Source of the DNA: an uncultured Clostridia bacterium
Lineage (GTDB): Bacteria; Bacillota; Clostridia; Oscillospirales; Acutalibacteraceae
DNA: 64,000 nucleotides
Direction of reading: 5' to 3'
NCBI GenBank assembly: GCA_904420015.1
Contig: CAJFTS010000033.1
Location: forward strand, 1 to 64,000
Numbering within the stretch: position 1 is the stretch's first letter; each line of letters opens with the position of its first letter. A program made the translations under genes and the position numbers. Of this stretch, positions 39,819 through 47,633 are shown piece after piece. The notes beneath the pieces are model-generated. The model was not told the origin of the DNA, searched no databases, and was given only the letters and a program-made list of their open reading frames with translations.

Positions 39819-39853
39819 AAAAAGGGCGGCAGCTAATTAGCTGCCGCCCTCGT
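39819..39853 (-). terminator. Rho-independent terminator of zinc-ribbon gene
   Basis: GGGCGGCAGCTAATTAGCTGCCGCCC perfect 26-nt palindrome, T-tract on minus strand. Confidence 0.85.
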
Positions 39854-39868
39854 CTGCAAAGGGGATTA

Positions 39869-40144
39869 TTATTCTTCTCTCATGCGTGCAAAGCACTCGC
39901 TGCAGTAAACCGGACGATCTTCACGGGGCTTAAAGGGAACCTTGGCTTCCTTGCCGCAGGACGCGCAAACGGCCGTGAACATCTCGCGCTCCGGCTTGTT
40001 GGCGTTCTTGCGCGCATCGCGGCAGGCCTTGCATCTCTGGGGCTCGTTCACGAAGCCCTTGGAGGCGTAGAACTCCTGCTCGCCGGCAGTGAAAACGAAT
40101 TCAGCGCCGCAGTCTTTGCAGATGAGAGTCTTGTCTTCGTACAT
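39869..40144 (-). CDS. Zinc-ribbon domain protein (four CxxC knuckles)
   Basis: CKDCGAEFVFTAGEQEFYASKGFVNEPQRCKACR...CASCGKEAKVPFKPREDRPVYCSECF. Confidence 0.88.
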   Translation of the reverse strand: MYEDKTLICKDCGAEFVFTAGEQEFYASKGFVNEPQRCKACRDARKNANKPEREMFTAVCASCGKEAKVPFKPREDRPVYCSECFARMREE

Positions 40145-40174
40145 AATTGTTACCTCGCTTTGGATAATAGTATT

Positions 40175-40239
40175 TGCCCGCGGACGGATTCAAACCGACA
40201 CCTTTGTTAACCAACGCTCTTTCTTGAGCTACTAGGGCA
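40175..40239 (-). pseudogene. Degenerate tRNA-like sequence
   Basis: Minus: TGCCCTAGTAGCTCAAGAAAGAGCGTTGGTTAACAAAGGTGTCGGTTTGAATCCGTCCGCGGGCA; tRNA-like D- and T-arm words but only ~65 nt with broken stems. Confidence 0.45.
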
Positions 40240-40262
40240 TATGAAACGGAATTCCTTCCGTT

Positions 40263-40862
40263 TTAGGAAAAATGAAATGTCTGCAGCTTGCGCCGGATAC
40301 GTTGCAACGCGTTGTCGACCGTCTTAGAGGTAATACCGAGCTTCCAAGCGATGGCTTCGTATGTTTCGCCGTTGAGATATCTCTCTAGAACCCTGCGTTC
40401 CAAATCCGACAGCTTTTCTTCCATCATCCTTCGGATCTGGGAAATATCTTCGCTGCTGATGGTCTGCTCTTCGGGATTATCCTGGTCGTTGACCAGGGTG
40501 CAGGCGGGAGAATCCCCGCTTAAAGAGAGATACCCGCTCAGCGGCAGATGCTTTTTTCCGGAAGCAACCCGCCTGGCTGAAGATATCCGCCGCCGGATGC
40601 ACACATCGGCATAGGTGGCGAACGAGGCGCCCTGCTTTGGATCAAAGGTCAGCACGGCGGAAAACAAACCGAGCATCCCTTCCTGCATCAAGTCCTCCGG
40701 TTCGATCCCTGCCACTCCATTGGTTCTCGAATGCCTGCGGACTGCGGGGGTATACCGTTCAAACAGAACGGACAGGGCGGTTTCGTCTCCAGCCCGAACC
40801 AATTCGACCAGCCTCGCGTCATCCAACGCATTTTCCGCCTCAAACCGGGGTTTTTCTGTCAT
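40263..40862 (-). CDS. Sigma-70 family RNA polymerase sigma factor (SigH-like)
   Basis: LVELVRAGDETALSVLFERYTPAV, EPEDLMQEGMLGLFSAVLTFDPKQGASFATYADVCIRRRI, YLNGETYEAIAWKLGITSKTVDNALQRIRRKL. Confidence 0.88.
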   Translation of the reverse strand: MTEKPRFEAENALDDARLVELVRAGDETALSVLFERYTPAVRRHSRTNGVAGIEPEDLMQEGMLGLFSAVLTFDPKQGASFATYADVCIRRRISSARRVASGKKHLPLSGYLSLSGDSPACTLVNDQDNPEEQTISSEDISQIRRMMEEKLSDLERRVLERYLNGETYEAIAWKLGITSKTVDNALQRIRRKLQTFHFS

Positions 40863-40887
40863 AATGCCGCTCCCAAAGAGCCAGATT

Positions 40888-40910
40888 CAAAATACAGAAT
40901 CTGTATTTTG
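40888..40910. promoter_or_regulatory. Perfect 10-bp inverted repeat upstream of sigma gene
   Basis: CAAAATACAG-AAT-CTGTATTTTG, ~26 bp upstream of the sigma start. Confidence 0.5.
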
Positions 40911-40995
40911 TCTTAGTATATCCTACACGCTTCGGAAAGTCAAGCAGAATCCGGGCAATTGAAAATTAAACATTATGTTAACAGCCTGCTCTCCG

Positions 40996-42357
40996 CTACT
41001 CCAAAGCGGCATGTTCCCGAGTGACGTTGGTCAGCCACTTTCCGCTGTGAACCCGCCGTACGCCGAAGAAAACCTTTACAAGTTCATCGCAAATCAGCAG
41101 CAGATAAACCACCGGCACGCTTAGGTGAAAGAAAAACGCGCCCAAGGACCCCAGCACCAGCGCCACACACCAAAGGGAGATGCCGTCGAGGTACATGCCG
41201 AACTTCGAATCGCCCCCGCCCCGCATGACGCCGATGATGGCGGTGGTATTAAACGACTGCAGTGGGGTATAAAAGGCGAGGATAAGCATCATAGCCATGG
41301 TATAGGACATAGCCGTGTCGGACAGGTCGTACATGCTGGCGATGAGAGGGCGGCAGAGCAGGATGATCCCCATGGCGGCGACGCCTGCAATGATTCCCAG
41401 CCGCATGAGGGATTTTGCCGCTCGTTTCGCATAATCCTGGTTACCAGCGCCGATGGCCTTGCCTACGATAACCGCGGTGGAATTGGCGATGCCGAACATG
41501 ACCACCGTCGCCAGCTGCTGTGCCACCTTGGCAATGGAGCTTGCCGCCACCGCCTCGCTGCCCATGTGACCGAGGATAACCGACTGCATGGATACCCCCA
41601 CCCCCCAGAACAGCTCATTGAGCAGAACCGGCGCCGCATACCGGCGGAAATCCCGCATCAGCACCCCGGCCCTTGCAAACAGGTAGGAGAATTTCAGCCG
41701 CACCGCCTTGTTGACAAAGACCGCATACAGCAAGGTCAGCACCGCTTCGAGCATCTTAACCGTCAGGGTGGCCGCAGCGGCGCCCGCGATGCCCATGCGG
41801 GGCGCGCCTAGGTTGCCGAAAACCAGCATCCAGTTTAAAAAGATATTGAGCACAAAGGATATGGAGTAAATCACCAGCGATACCGCAACCTTTTCCACAC
41901 TGCGGATGACGTTGAGATAAAGTATGGAAAACCCGGCAAACAGATAGGATATCCCCACAATGCGCAGGTACCGGACCCCTTCTGCGATAACCGCTTCATC
42001 GGGGGTAAAGATACGGAGCACGAATTCCGGGAAGCCCACCGCCGCCACGGTAAAGAGAGCGGATACCAACAGGGAAAACCGCAGCGCGATGCCGATAACC
42101 CGGCTGATGGCGTCCTTGTCCCCCTTTCCCCAATACTGTGCGGTCAGCACCGACGCCCCCGACGCCAAGCCGAACACGATAATGGTCAGGATAAACATCA
42201 GCTGATTGGCCAGCGACGCGCCCGATAAAGAGGTTTCCCCCAGCCAGCCGGTCATCATGGTGTCCGTCATGCCGACCCCTACATTCACCAGATTTTGTAA
42301 CGCCATCGGGATCACCAGGGAGAATACCATCCGATAAAAACCTTTTTCCTGCGCCAA
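40996..42357 (-). CDS. MATE family efflux transporter
   Basis: 453 aa, 12 TM; MALQNLVNVGVGMTDTMMTGWLGETSLSGASLANQL. Confidence 0.93.
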   Translation of the reverse strand: MAQEKGFYRMVFSLVIPMALQNLVNVGVGMTDTMMTGWLGETSLSGASLANQLMFILTIIVFGLASGASVLTAQYWGKGDKDAISRVIGIALRFSLLVSALFTVAAVGFPEFVLRIFTPDEAVIAEGVRYLRIVGISYLFAGFSILYLNVIRSVEKVAVSLVIYSISFVLNIFLNWMLVFGNLGAPRMGIAGAAAATLTVKMLEAVLTLLYAVFVNKAVRLKFSYLFARAGVLMRDFRRYAAPVLLNELFWGVGVSMQSVILGHMGSEAVAASSIAKVAQQLATVVMFGIANSTAVIVGKAIGAGNQDYAKRAAKSLMRLGIIAGVAAMGIILLCRPLIASMYDLSDTAMSYTMAMMLILAFYTPLQSFNTTAIIGVMRGGGDSKFGMYLDGISLWCVALVLGSLGAFFFHLSVPVVYLLLICDELVKVFFGVRRVHSGKWLTNVTREHAALE

Positions 42358-42378
42358 TTCCTTTCTTCTTCCTTTCCT

Positions 42379-43410
42379 TTATGGCTGCGTTTGCGGCGGG
42401 ATCCACAGCGTAGTCCCAACGTAAACCCGGTTGGGATCCTCAATGCCGTTAACCCTGGCCAGCAGGTCCGCCCGGTCGGGCGAGCCGTAATACAATATAG
42501 AAATATCACCCAGCGTTTCGCCGGGCGCTACCTGGTGAAACACGCCGCAGTTCCCTTGCCCCGATTCCTCAAGCGCCTTTTCCAAAGCGGCGATGGCTTC
42601 GTCCTGCCGTTCTTTTTCCTCCCGCAGGGCGCTGTTTTCCTCTTGCAGCCCCTTCATCTCCTGCTCGAGCGCAGAAAGCCGCTCCTCTAGGGAACTGCGC
42701 TGCACCTGCCAGTCGTCCAACGCGGCCGGCTGGACGGGCGGGGCCATCCAATCGGCCGTATTCCACGCGGCCAGCCCCACCGCCGTCGCACACAGTATCA
42801 AGCTAAGGACACGCAGATGCTTGACCTGCCTTCGGTTCTTCTCAAGCTGTTCCACCAGCTGGGGCGGGATCGGCTGCTCCTGGGGCTCCTCCTTTTTAAC
42901 CGGCACCGCCAGCTGCACCTTATTGGACAGCAATACAAAGCCGGGCAGTGCAGTCAGCCCCTCTCTGCCGCACGAGTAGACCCGGCAGCGCCAGAGGTTC
43001 GGGTCCATCGCCAGCAAAACCTGTCCCCCTTCGCAAAAGCGGGTGGCGGCAATCTCCGCCGCACCGGCCGGCAGGCTGGCGCAGCCGTCGGGACAGGCAC
43101 AGCAAAAGCCCACCCGTACCAGGGGCCGGGAAAAGGATTGCTCCTCTTGGAGCATCGCCCGCCAGGCTTTTGCCGAGAGGGTCAACGTTGCAAAGTGCCA
43201 CTTGGCCTTTTTCGCCCGTTTGGCCTCGCTGATCACCACCCGGCTCTCCTGCCGGCTGCCGTAGAGAATCATCGGGAGCGCGGACTTGGAAAAGGCCTTC
43301 ATCAGCTTCTTGAGTACCTGTTTTTGAATATATACCTGCCACTCCCCATCGCTGAAGTTCCCCACTGCAGTTTCCTCGACCATGGGGTACCCCCCGGTTT
43401 CCTCTAGCAT
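42379..43410 (-). CDS. LysM-domain membrane protein with N-terminal JAB/MPN-like domain
   Basis: C-terminal FHQVAPGETLGDISILYYGSPDRADLLARVNGIEDPNRVYVGTTLWIP (LysM); one TM; coiled coil; see findings for N-term. Confidence 0.8.
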   Translation of the reverse strand: MLEETGGYPMVEETAVGNFSDGEWQVYIQKQVLKKLMKAFSKSALPMILYGSRQESRVVISEAKRAKKAKWHFATLTLSAKAWRAMLQEEQSFSRPLVRVGFCCACPDGCASLPAGAAEIAATRFCEGGQVLLAMDPNLWRCRVYSCGREGLTALPGFVLLSNKVQLAVPVKKEEPQEQPIPPQLVEQLEKNRRQVKHLRVLSLILCATAVGLAAWNTADWMAPPVQPAALDDWQVQRSSLEERLSALEQEMKGLQEENSALREEKERQDEAIAALEKALEESGQGNCGVFHQVAPGETLGDISILYYGSPDRADLLARVNGIEDPNRVYVGTTLWIPPQTQP

Positions 43411-43544
43411 GCCGTTTCCCTCCTTCCGGCCGTATCCCTTTGCACTACGCCGCCTATTTTACACGATTTTAATATAGTACCATAAAATCCGGCTATTTCG
43501 CAACCATCCCGCCAGTCATTTCCCTTTCGATTGCCTTCCATTTA

Positions 43545-43553
43545 TGGTATAAT
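43545..43553 (+). promoter_or_regulatory. Extended -10 promoter upstream of Gfo/Idh gene
   Basis: TGGTATAAT. Confidence 0.5.
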
Positions 43554-43584
43554 AAACAAAAGCAGCCGCTGCTTCTATTGACGA

Positions 43585-43615
43585 AGGACGCCGTTCTTTT
43601 TTCGGCGTCCTTTTT
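43585..43615 (+). terminator. Intrinsic-terminator hairpin inside the 5' leader
   Basis: GGACGCCG-TTCTTTTTT-CGGCGTCC-TTTTT, ~19 nt before the ATG. Confidence 0.65.
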
Positions 43616-43633
43616 GGAAAGAAGGGATTTGTG

Positions 43634-44683
43634 ATGAAACCGATTCGTTGGGGCATTCTGGGCTGCGGCGCCATTGCCCACGCCTTTGCCGAGGCGGTCT
43701 TTCTGGTTCCTCATTGCCAGGTCTTGGCGGCGGGGTCACGCACCCTTGCCAAAGCCCGGTCCTTTGCCGCTTCCTACGGCATTGAGCGGGCCTACGGCAG
43801 CTACGAAGAGCTGGTAAACGACCCGCAGCTCGATGCCGTCTACATTGCCACCCCCCATTCCGAGCACGAGAAGCACACCTTACTGGCCCTGGCGGCGGGC
43901 AAGCATGTCCTTTGCGAGAAGGCCTTTGCCGCAAATGCCCAGCAGGGGAAACGAATGGTCGAGGAAGCCGAACGGCGGGGCCGGTTCTTGATGGAGGCCA
44001 TGTGGACCCGGTTCCTGCCGGTCTATGAGGAGATCCGAAAACAGGTAAAAGCAGGCGCCATCGGTGAAGTGACCATGGTAAAGGCGAACTTCTCCATCCG
44101 ATGTCCCGCCGATCCCGCCTCACGTCTGTACAACCCGCATCTGGCAGGCGGGGCGCTGCTGGATGTGGGAATTTATCCGCTCACCTTAGCGGCAATGGTA
44201 TTCGGCAGCCGGCCTTCAGCCATACAGACGGCCGCCTGCATGACCCCGCAAGGGGTGGACGGACAGAGTGTTGTCACGCTCGAATACGAACAGGGCCGCT
44301 TTGCCGTGCTGACAAGCGGGCTCAACCTTTCCAGCCCCAACGACGGCTTTTTGCTTGGGACCGACGGATACATTCAGATTCCCCGGTTTTGGGCGGCGGA
44401 TTCCTATTCCCTTTGCCGGGCGGATTCCAATACAGCCATAACCCACACCTGCGCCGTTTCCTCCTTCGACGACTACGGGGACAGGAAGGACAATCCGCAG
44501 TGTCAGTTGGTTGAGCGGTATCGGCATCGCTACGGCTATACCTATGAAATCCAGGAAGCCAACCGCTGTATCCGGCAAGGATTGCTCGCGTCCCCTCGGA
44601 TGCCGTGGAACGAATCCATCGCTATGCTTTCGCTGATGGATGCCATCCGGGCAAGGTGGGGCTTACGTTATCCGTTCGAATAA
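43634..44683 (+). CDS. Gfo/Idh/MocA family oxidoreductase
   Basis: WGILGCGAIAHAFAEAV, VYIATPHSEHEKHTLLALAAGKHVLCEKAF. Confidence 0.94.
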   Translation: MKPIRWGILGCGAIAHAFAEAVFLVPHCQVLAAGSRTLAKARSFAASYGIERAYGSYEELVNDPQLDAVYIATPHSEHEKHTLLALAAGKHVLCEKAFAANAQQGKRMVEEAERRGRFLMEAMWTRFLPVYEEIRKQVKAGAIGEVTMVKANFSIRCPADPASRLYNPHLAGGALLDVGIYPLTLAAMVFGSRPSAIQTAACMTPQGVDGQSVVTLEYEQGRFAVLTSGLNLSSPNDGFLLGTDGYIQIPRFWAADSYSLCRADSNTAITHTCAVSSFDDYGDRKDNPQCQLVERYRHRYGYTYEIQEANRCIRQGLLASPRMPWNESIAMLSLMDAIRARWGLRYPFE

Positions 44684-44689
44684 AACAAA

Positions 44690-44727
44690 AAGCCGGGTAA
44701 ACGGTTCTCCGTTTGTCCGGCTTCTTT
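44690..44727. terminator. Bidirectional intrinsic terminator
   Basis: AAGCCGGGTAAACGGTTCTCCGTTTGTCCGGCTTCTTTT. Confidence 0.75.
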
Positions 44728-45191
44728 TATCCGATACAAATGACGTTGACTTCCTTGTTCATAGACCTGGCCATCTCAATTGCAATCGGTAATTCTCCTT
44801 TTTCGGTTGGGCTGATTACCACAATCAGCCGATTTGCTTTTTTTATGCAAGCTTCGTTTCGCTTCCGATAGCATCCGGTATAATAACGATCCTTTAAAAT
44901 GTGTACCTGATCGCACTGACTCAATAGCTCCTGCAAATACTTGTCTTTTTCCATGCTGCGGTTGGCAAAGGCCAGAACCGCTTCCAAAGTTATATTTTCT
45001 TGCTGTAATTTTTGTTCAATCACAATCTCTGCCGCCATCATGCCGATTTCAAAGTCAAACCCAATTAAAAAACGGCGATATCCCATTTGGACCGCATCGG
45101 TAATCTCTTCTCTTAATCGACCCTCGATATAACCTATATTTTCCCGTTTAAATTCTCGTTTTCCCAGAATAAAGGCGGTTTTTTCCGTCAT
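44727..45191 (-). CDS. SLOG/DUF1273 (YpsA-like) family protein
   Basis: GYRRFLIGFDFEIGMMAAEIVIEQKLQQENITLEAVLAFANRSMEKDKYLQELLSQCDQVHIL...NRLIVVI. Confidence 0.75.
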   Translation of the reverse strand: MTEKTAFILGKREFKRENIGYIEGRLREEITDAVQMGYRRFLIGFDFEIGMMAAEIVIEQKLQQENITLEAVLAFANRSMEKDKYLQELLSQCDQVHILKDRYYTGCYRKRNEACIKKANRLIVVISPTEKGELPIAIEMARSMNKEVNVICIG

Positions 45192-45218
45192 TTTCTCACC
45201 CCCTTGAACACAAAATAT

Positions 45219-45253
45219 AACATAAATCATAATATATCAACATGTTTTATGTT
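45219..45253. promoter_or_regulatory. Inverted repeat in divergent intergenic region
   Basis: AACATAAA-N19-TTTATGTT between SLOG and RHH gene starts. Confidence 0.5.
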
Positions 45254-45288
45254 AAGGTAAAATGCAATTAGGAAAGCGGGTGGGTGTT

Positions 45289-45492
45289 ATGAATAATAAT
45301 AAAAAGTTAAAGATCACCTCCAAGCCGCCGAAGGGCGACGACGGACATCGAGTTTTCTCCATCCGAATCAAGGATGAGCTTTATGGAAAATTGGAAATGC
45401 TTGCGGCGAATTCAAATCGATCGAGAAATGAAATCATCGGCATCCTTCTGGACTATGCGGTGAACAACTGTGAAATCGAATCAAAGGGATAA
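45289..45492 (+). CDS. Ribbon-helix-helix (CopG/Arc-like) DNA-binding protein
   Basis: RVFSIRIKDELYGKLEMLAANSNRSRNEIIGILLDYAVNN. Confidence 0.78.
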   Translation: MNNNKKLKITSKPPKGDDGHRVFSIRIKDELYGKLEMLAANSNRSRNEIIGILLDYAVNNCEIESKG

Positions 45493-45542
45493 GCTCTGTT
45501 TTGCCATAGTTCGCAAAAAATTTCTTATTTCATAAAATTAAC

Positions 45543-45584
45543 GAGCTTTTGTTCGATAAAAACTCGAACAAAGGCTCCTTTTTA
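45543..45584 (+). terminator. Rho-independent terminator
   Basis: GAGCTTTTGTTCGATAAAAACTCGAACAAAGGCTCCTTTTTA. Confidence 0.75.
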
Positions 45585-45750
45585 TTCGATACCATCACAT
45601 TTTAATTCCATTTTTTATTACTAGTGGAATTATATCACACGGATTACTCCTATGCAACATTAAATTACCCCTACCGTAATATTGCCCTAAATAAGTATAT
45701 TTTCATCTCCTAAGCCGCTACAATGCGATAAGAAAAGGAGGTGAAAGGAA

Positions 45751-45963
45751 ATGATTCGTATCAAAATTGCTGAATTACTGGCGAAAAATAAGCTGACCCA
45801 AAAACAGCTTTCCGCGTTGACTGGTATTCGTGCGGCCACAATCTCCAAAATGCGCTACGAGGAAAACAAACGTATAAGTATTCAGCAAATTAATAATTTA
45901 TGCAAAGTTCTCCAGTGTCAAGTCGGCGATATCTTGGAGTATGTGGAAGACGAGGAAGCGTAA
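45751..45963 (+). CDS. XRE/Cro-type helix-turn-helix regulator
   Basis: MIRIKIAELLAKNKLTQKQLSALTGIRAATISKMRYEENKRISIQQINNLCKVLQCQVGDILEYVED. Confidence 0.92.
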   Translation: MIRIKIAELLAKNKLTQKQLSALTGIRAATISKMRYEENKRISIQQINNLCKVLQCQVGDILEYVEDEEA

Positions 45964-45982
45964 CCCAAAATCTGCCCTTTGC

Positions 45983-46026
45983 AAAAACCGCTCTGCCTGG
46001 AATCAATGCCGGGCAGAGCGGTTTTT
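45983..46026 (+). terminator. Rho-independent terminator
   Basis: AAAACCGCTCTGCCTGG...CCGGGCAGAGCGGTTTTT. Confidence 0.85.
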
Positions 46027-46033
46027 CACTATT

Positions 46034-46447
46034 TTATTTCTGTTTTTTGCTATTGTTTATGTCGAAAAAGGTAACGGAATTCAATTTGTCTTGCACCATC
46101 AGGGAAATATCCCCGAACACGCCCCGGTAGGGACATTCCCCCTCCGGCACCCGGCTGCACGGATACCCTTCGCTTAAGCAGCGGCTGAATTGATAGGGCC
46201 CTTCCACCGTCTCGATCACATCCTTGAGGGTGATCTCAGAAGGGTCCTTCGCCAGCACATAGCCGCCCTTGGCTCCTTTAAAGGATTGGACAATCCCGCT
46301 GGACACCAGCTTGCGCAAAATCTTCAGAGAAAACCGCAGCGACACGCAGGTGCAATCCGCTATCTTTTGCGCGTCCATGCGCTGGGAAGCATTTACCAGG
46401 CAATTCACAATCCGAATCGCATAGTCGGCCTCCAATGTAATATGCAT
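46034..46447 (-). CDS. Rrf2 family transcriptional regulator, probable Fe-S type
   Basis: MHITLEADYAIRIVNCLVNASQRMDAQKIADCTCVSLRFSLKILRKL...GAKGGYVLAKDPSEITLKDVIETVEGP; three clustered Cys (CLSEGYPCSRVPEGEC). Confidence 0.9.
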   Translation of the reverse strand: MHITLEADYAIRIVNCLVNASQRMDAQKIADCTCVSLRFSLKILRKLVSSGIVQSFKGAKGGYVLAKDPSEITLKDVIETVEGPYQFSRCLSEGYPCSRVPEGECPYRGVFGDISLMVQDKLNSVTFFDINNSKKQK

Positions 46448-46470
46448 AATGCGGCACCTCACAGCAAATA

Positions 46471-46497
46471 TATACTAAAATAATATACTTTAGTGTA
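46471..46497. promoter_or_regulatory. Inverted repeat upstream of rrf2-type gene
   Basis: ATACTAAA-ATAATATAC-TTTAGTGTAT. Confidence 0.4.
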
Positions 46498-46542
46498 TCC
46501 TATTCCCATATCGCTGTCAAGTGGAAATGAAAGCAAACCGCC

Positions 46543-47631
46543 TTAATCCAGGAAATCCTTGAGCTTTTTGCTACGGCTGGGATGACGGAGCTTACGCAGG
46601 GCCTTGGCCTCGATTTGACGGATACGTTCACGGGTAACGTTAAATTCTTTGCCTACCTCCTCAAGGGTACGGGAACGCCCGTCCTCCAGGCCGAAGCGCA
46701 AACGAAGCACTTTTTCCTCCCGGGTCGTCAGCGTCCCCAGCACATCGGCCAGCTGCTCGCGCAGAAGGGTATGGGACGCAGCCTCCGCCGGAGCGGGCGC
46801 ATCGTCATCGGGGATGAAATCCCCCAAATGACTGTCCTCCTCCTCGCCGATGGGCGTTTCCAGCGATACCGGCTCCTGCGCCACCCGCATAATCTCGCGG
46901 ACCTTGGCCACCGGCATGTCCAGCTCGAAGGCGATCTCGTCGGCGGTGGGCTCGTGGCCGTTTTTGTGCAGCAGCTGGCTGCTGACCTTTTTGACCTTAT
47001 TGATGGTTTCCACCATGTGCACCGGGATGCGGATGGTTCTGGCCTGGTCGGCAATGGCACGGGTGATGGCCTGACGGATCCACCAGGTGGCATAGGTGGA
47101 GAATTTAAAGCCCTTGGTATAGTCAAACTTTTCCACCGCCTTAATCAGGCCCAGGTTCCCCTCCTGAATGAGGTCCAAAAACTGCATCCCCCGGCCCACA
47201 TAACGCTTGGCGATGCTGACCACCAGCCGCAGGTTCGCCTCCGACAGCCGCTTACGGGCGCTCACATCTCCCAGGGCGATGCGTTTGGCGAGCTCCACCT
47301 CTTCCTCAGAGGTGAGGAGAGGCACGCGGCCGATCTCTTTGAGATAGACCTTGACCGGGTCGTCAATGGCGATGCCCTCGGTGGAAAGGGCCTGCTCCAA
47401 GTCCTCCTGGACCGGCTCGGGGTTTGTCAGATCCAGGTCCACCATGGCCGGATCGTCCTCGATGACCTCAATGTTCTGGCTTTCAAACATCTCGTACATT
47501 TTTTCGAGCTGCTCGGTATCAAAATCCAGATCGTCAATGACGTCGAGAATTTCCTGCATGGTGAGCTTTCCCTTGCTCTTGCCCATGTCAATGAGTTCCC
47601 GGAACGCAGATTTCTTGTCAACGGCTCCCAT
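46543..47631 (-). CDS. rpoD: RNA polymerase primary sigma factor RpoD/SigA
   Basis: RFIGRGM-like [66 protein letters not shown]; start reassigned. Confidence 0.97.
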   Translation of the reverse strand: MGAVDKKSAFRELIDMGKSKGKLTMQEILDVIDDLDFDTEQLEKMYEMFESQNIEVIEDDPAMVDLDLTNPEPVQEDLEQALSTEGIAIDDPVKVYLKEIGRVPLLTSEEEVELAKRIALGDVSARKRLSEANLRLVVSIAKRYVGRGMQFLDLIQEGNLGLIKAVEKFDYTKGFKFSTYATWWIRQAITRAIADQARTIRIPVHMVETINKVKKVSSQLLHKNGHEPTADEIAFELDMPVAKVREIMRVAQEPVSLETPIGEEEDSHLGDFIPDDDAPAPAEAASHTLLREQLADVLGTLTTREEKVLRLRFGLEDGRSRTLEEVGKEFNVTRERIRQIEAKALRKLRHPSRSKKLKDFLD

Positions 47632-47633
47632 AG

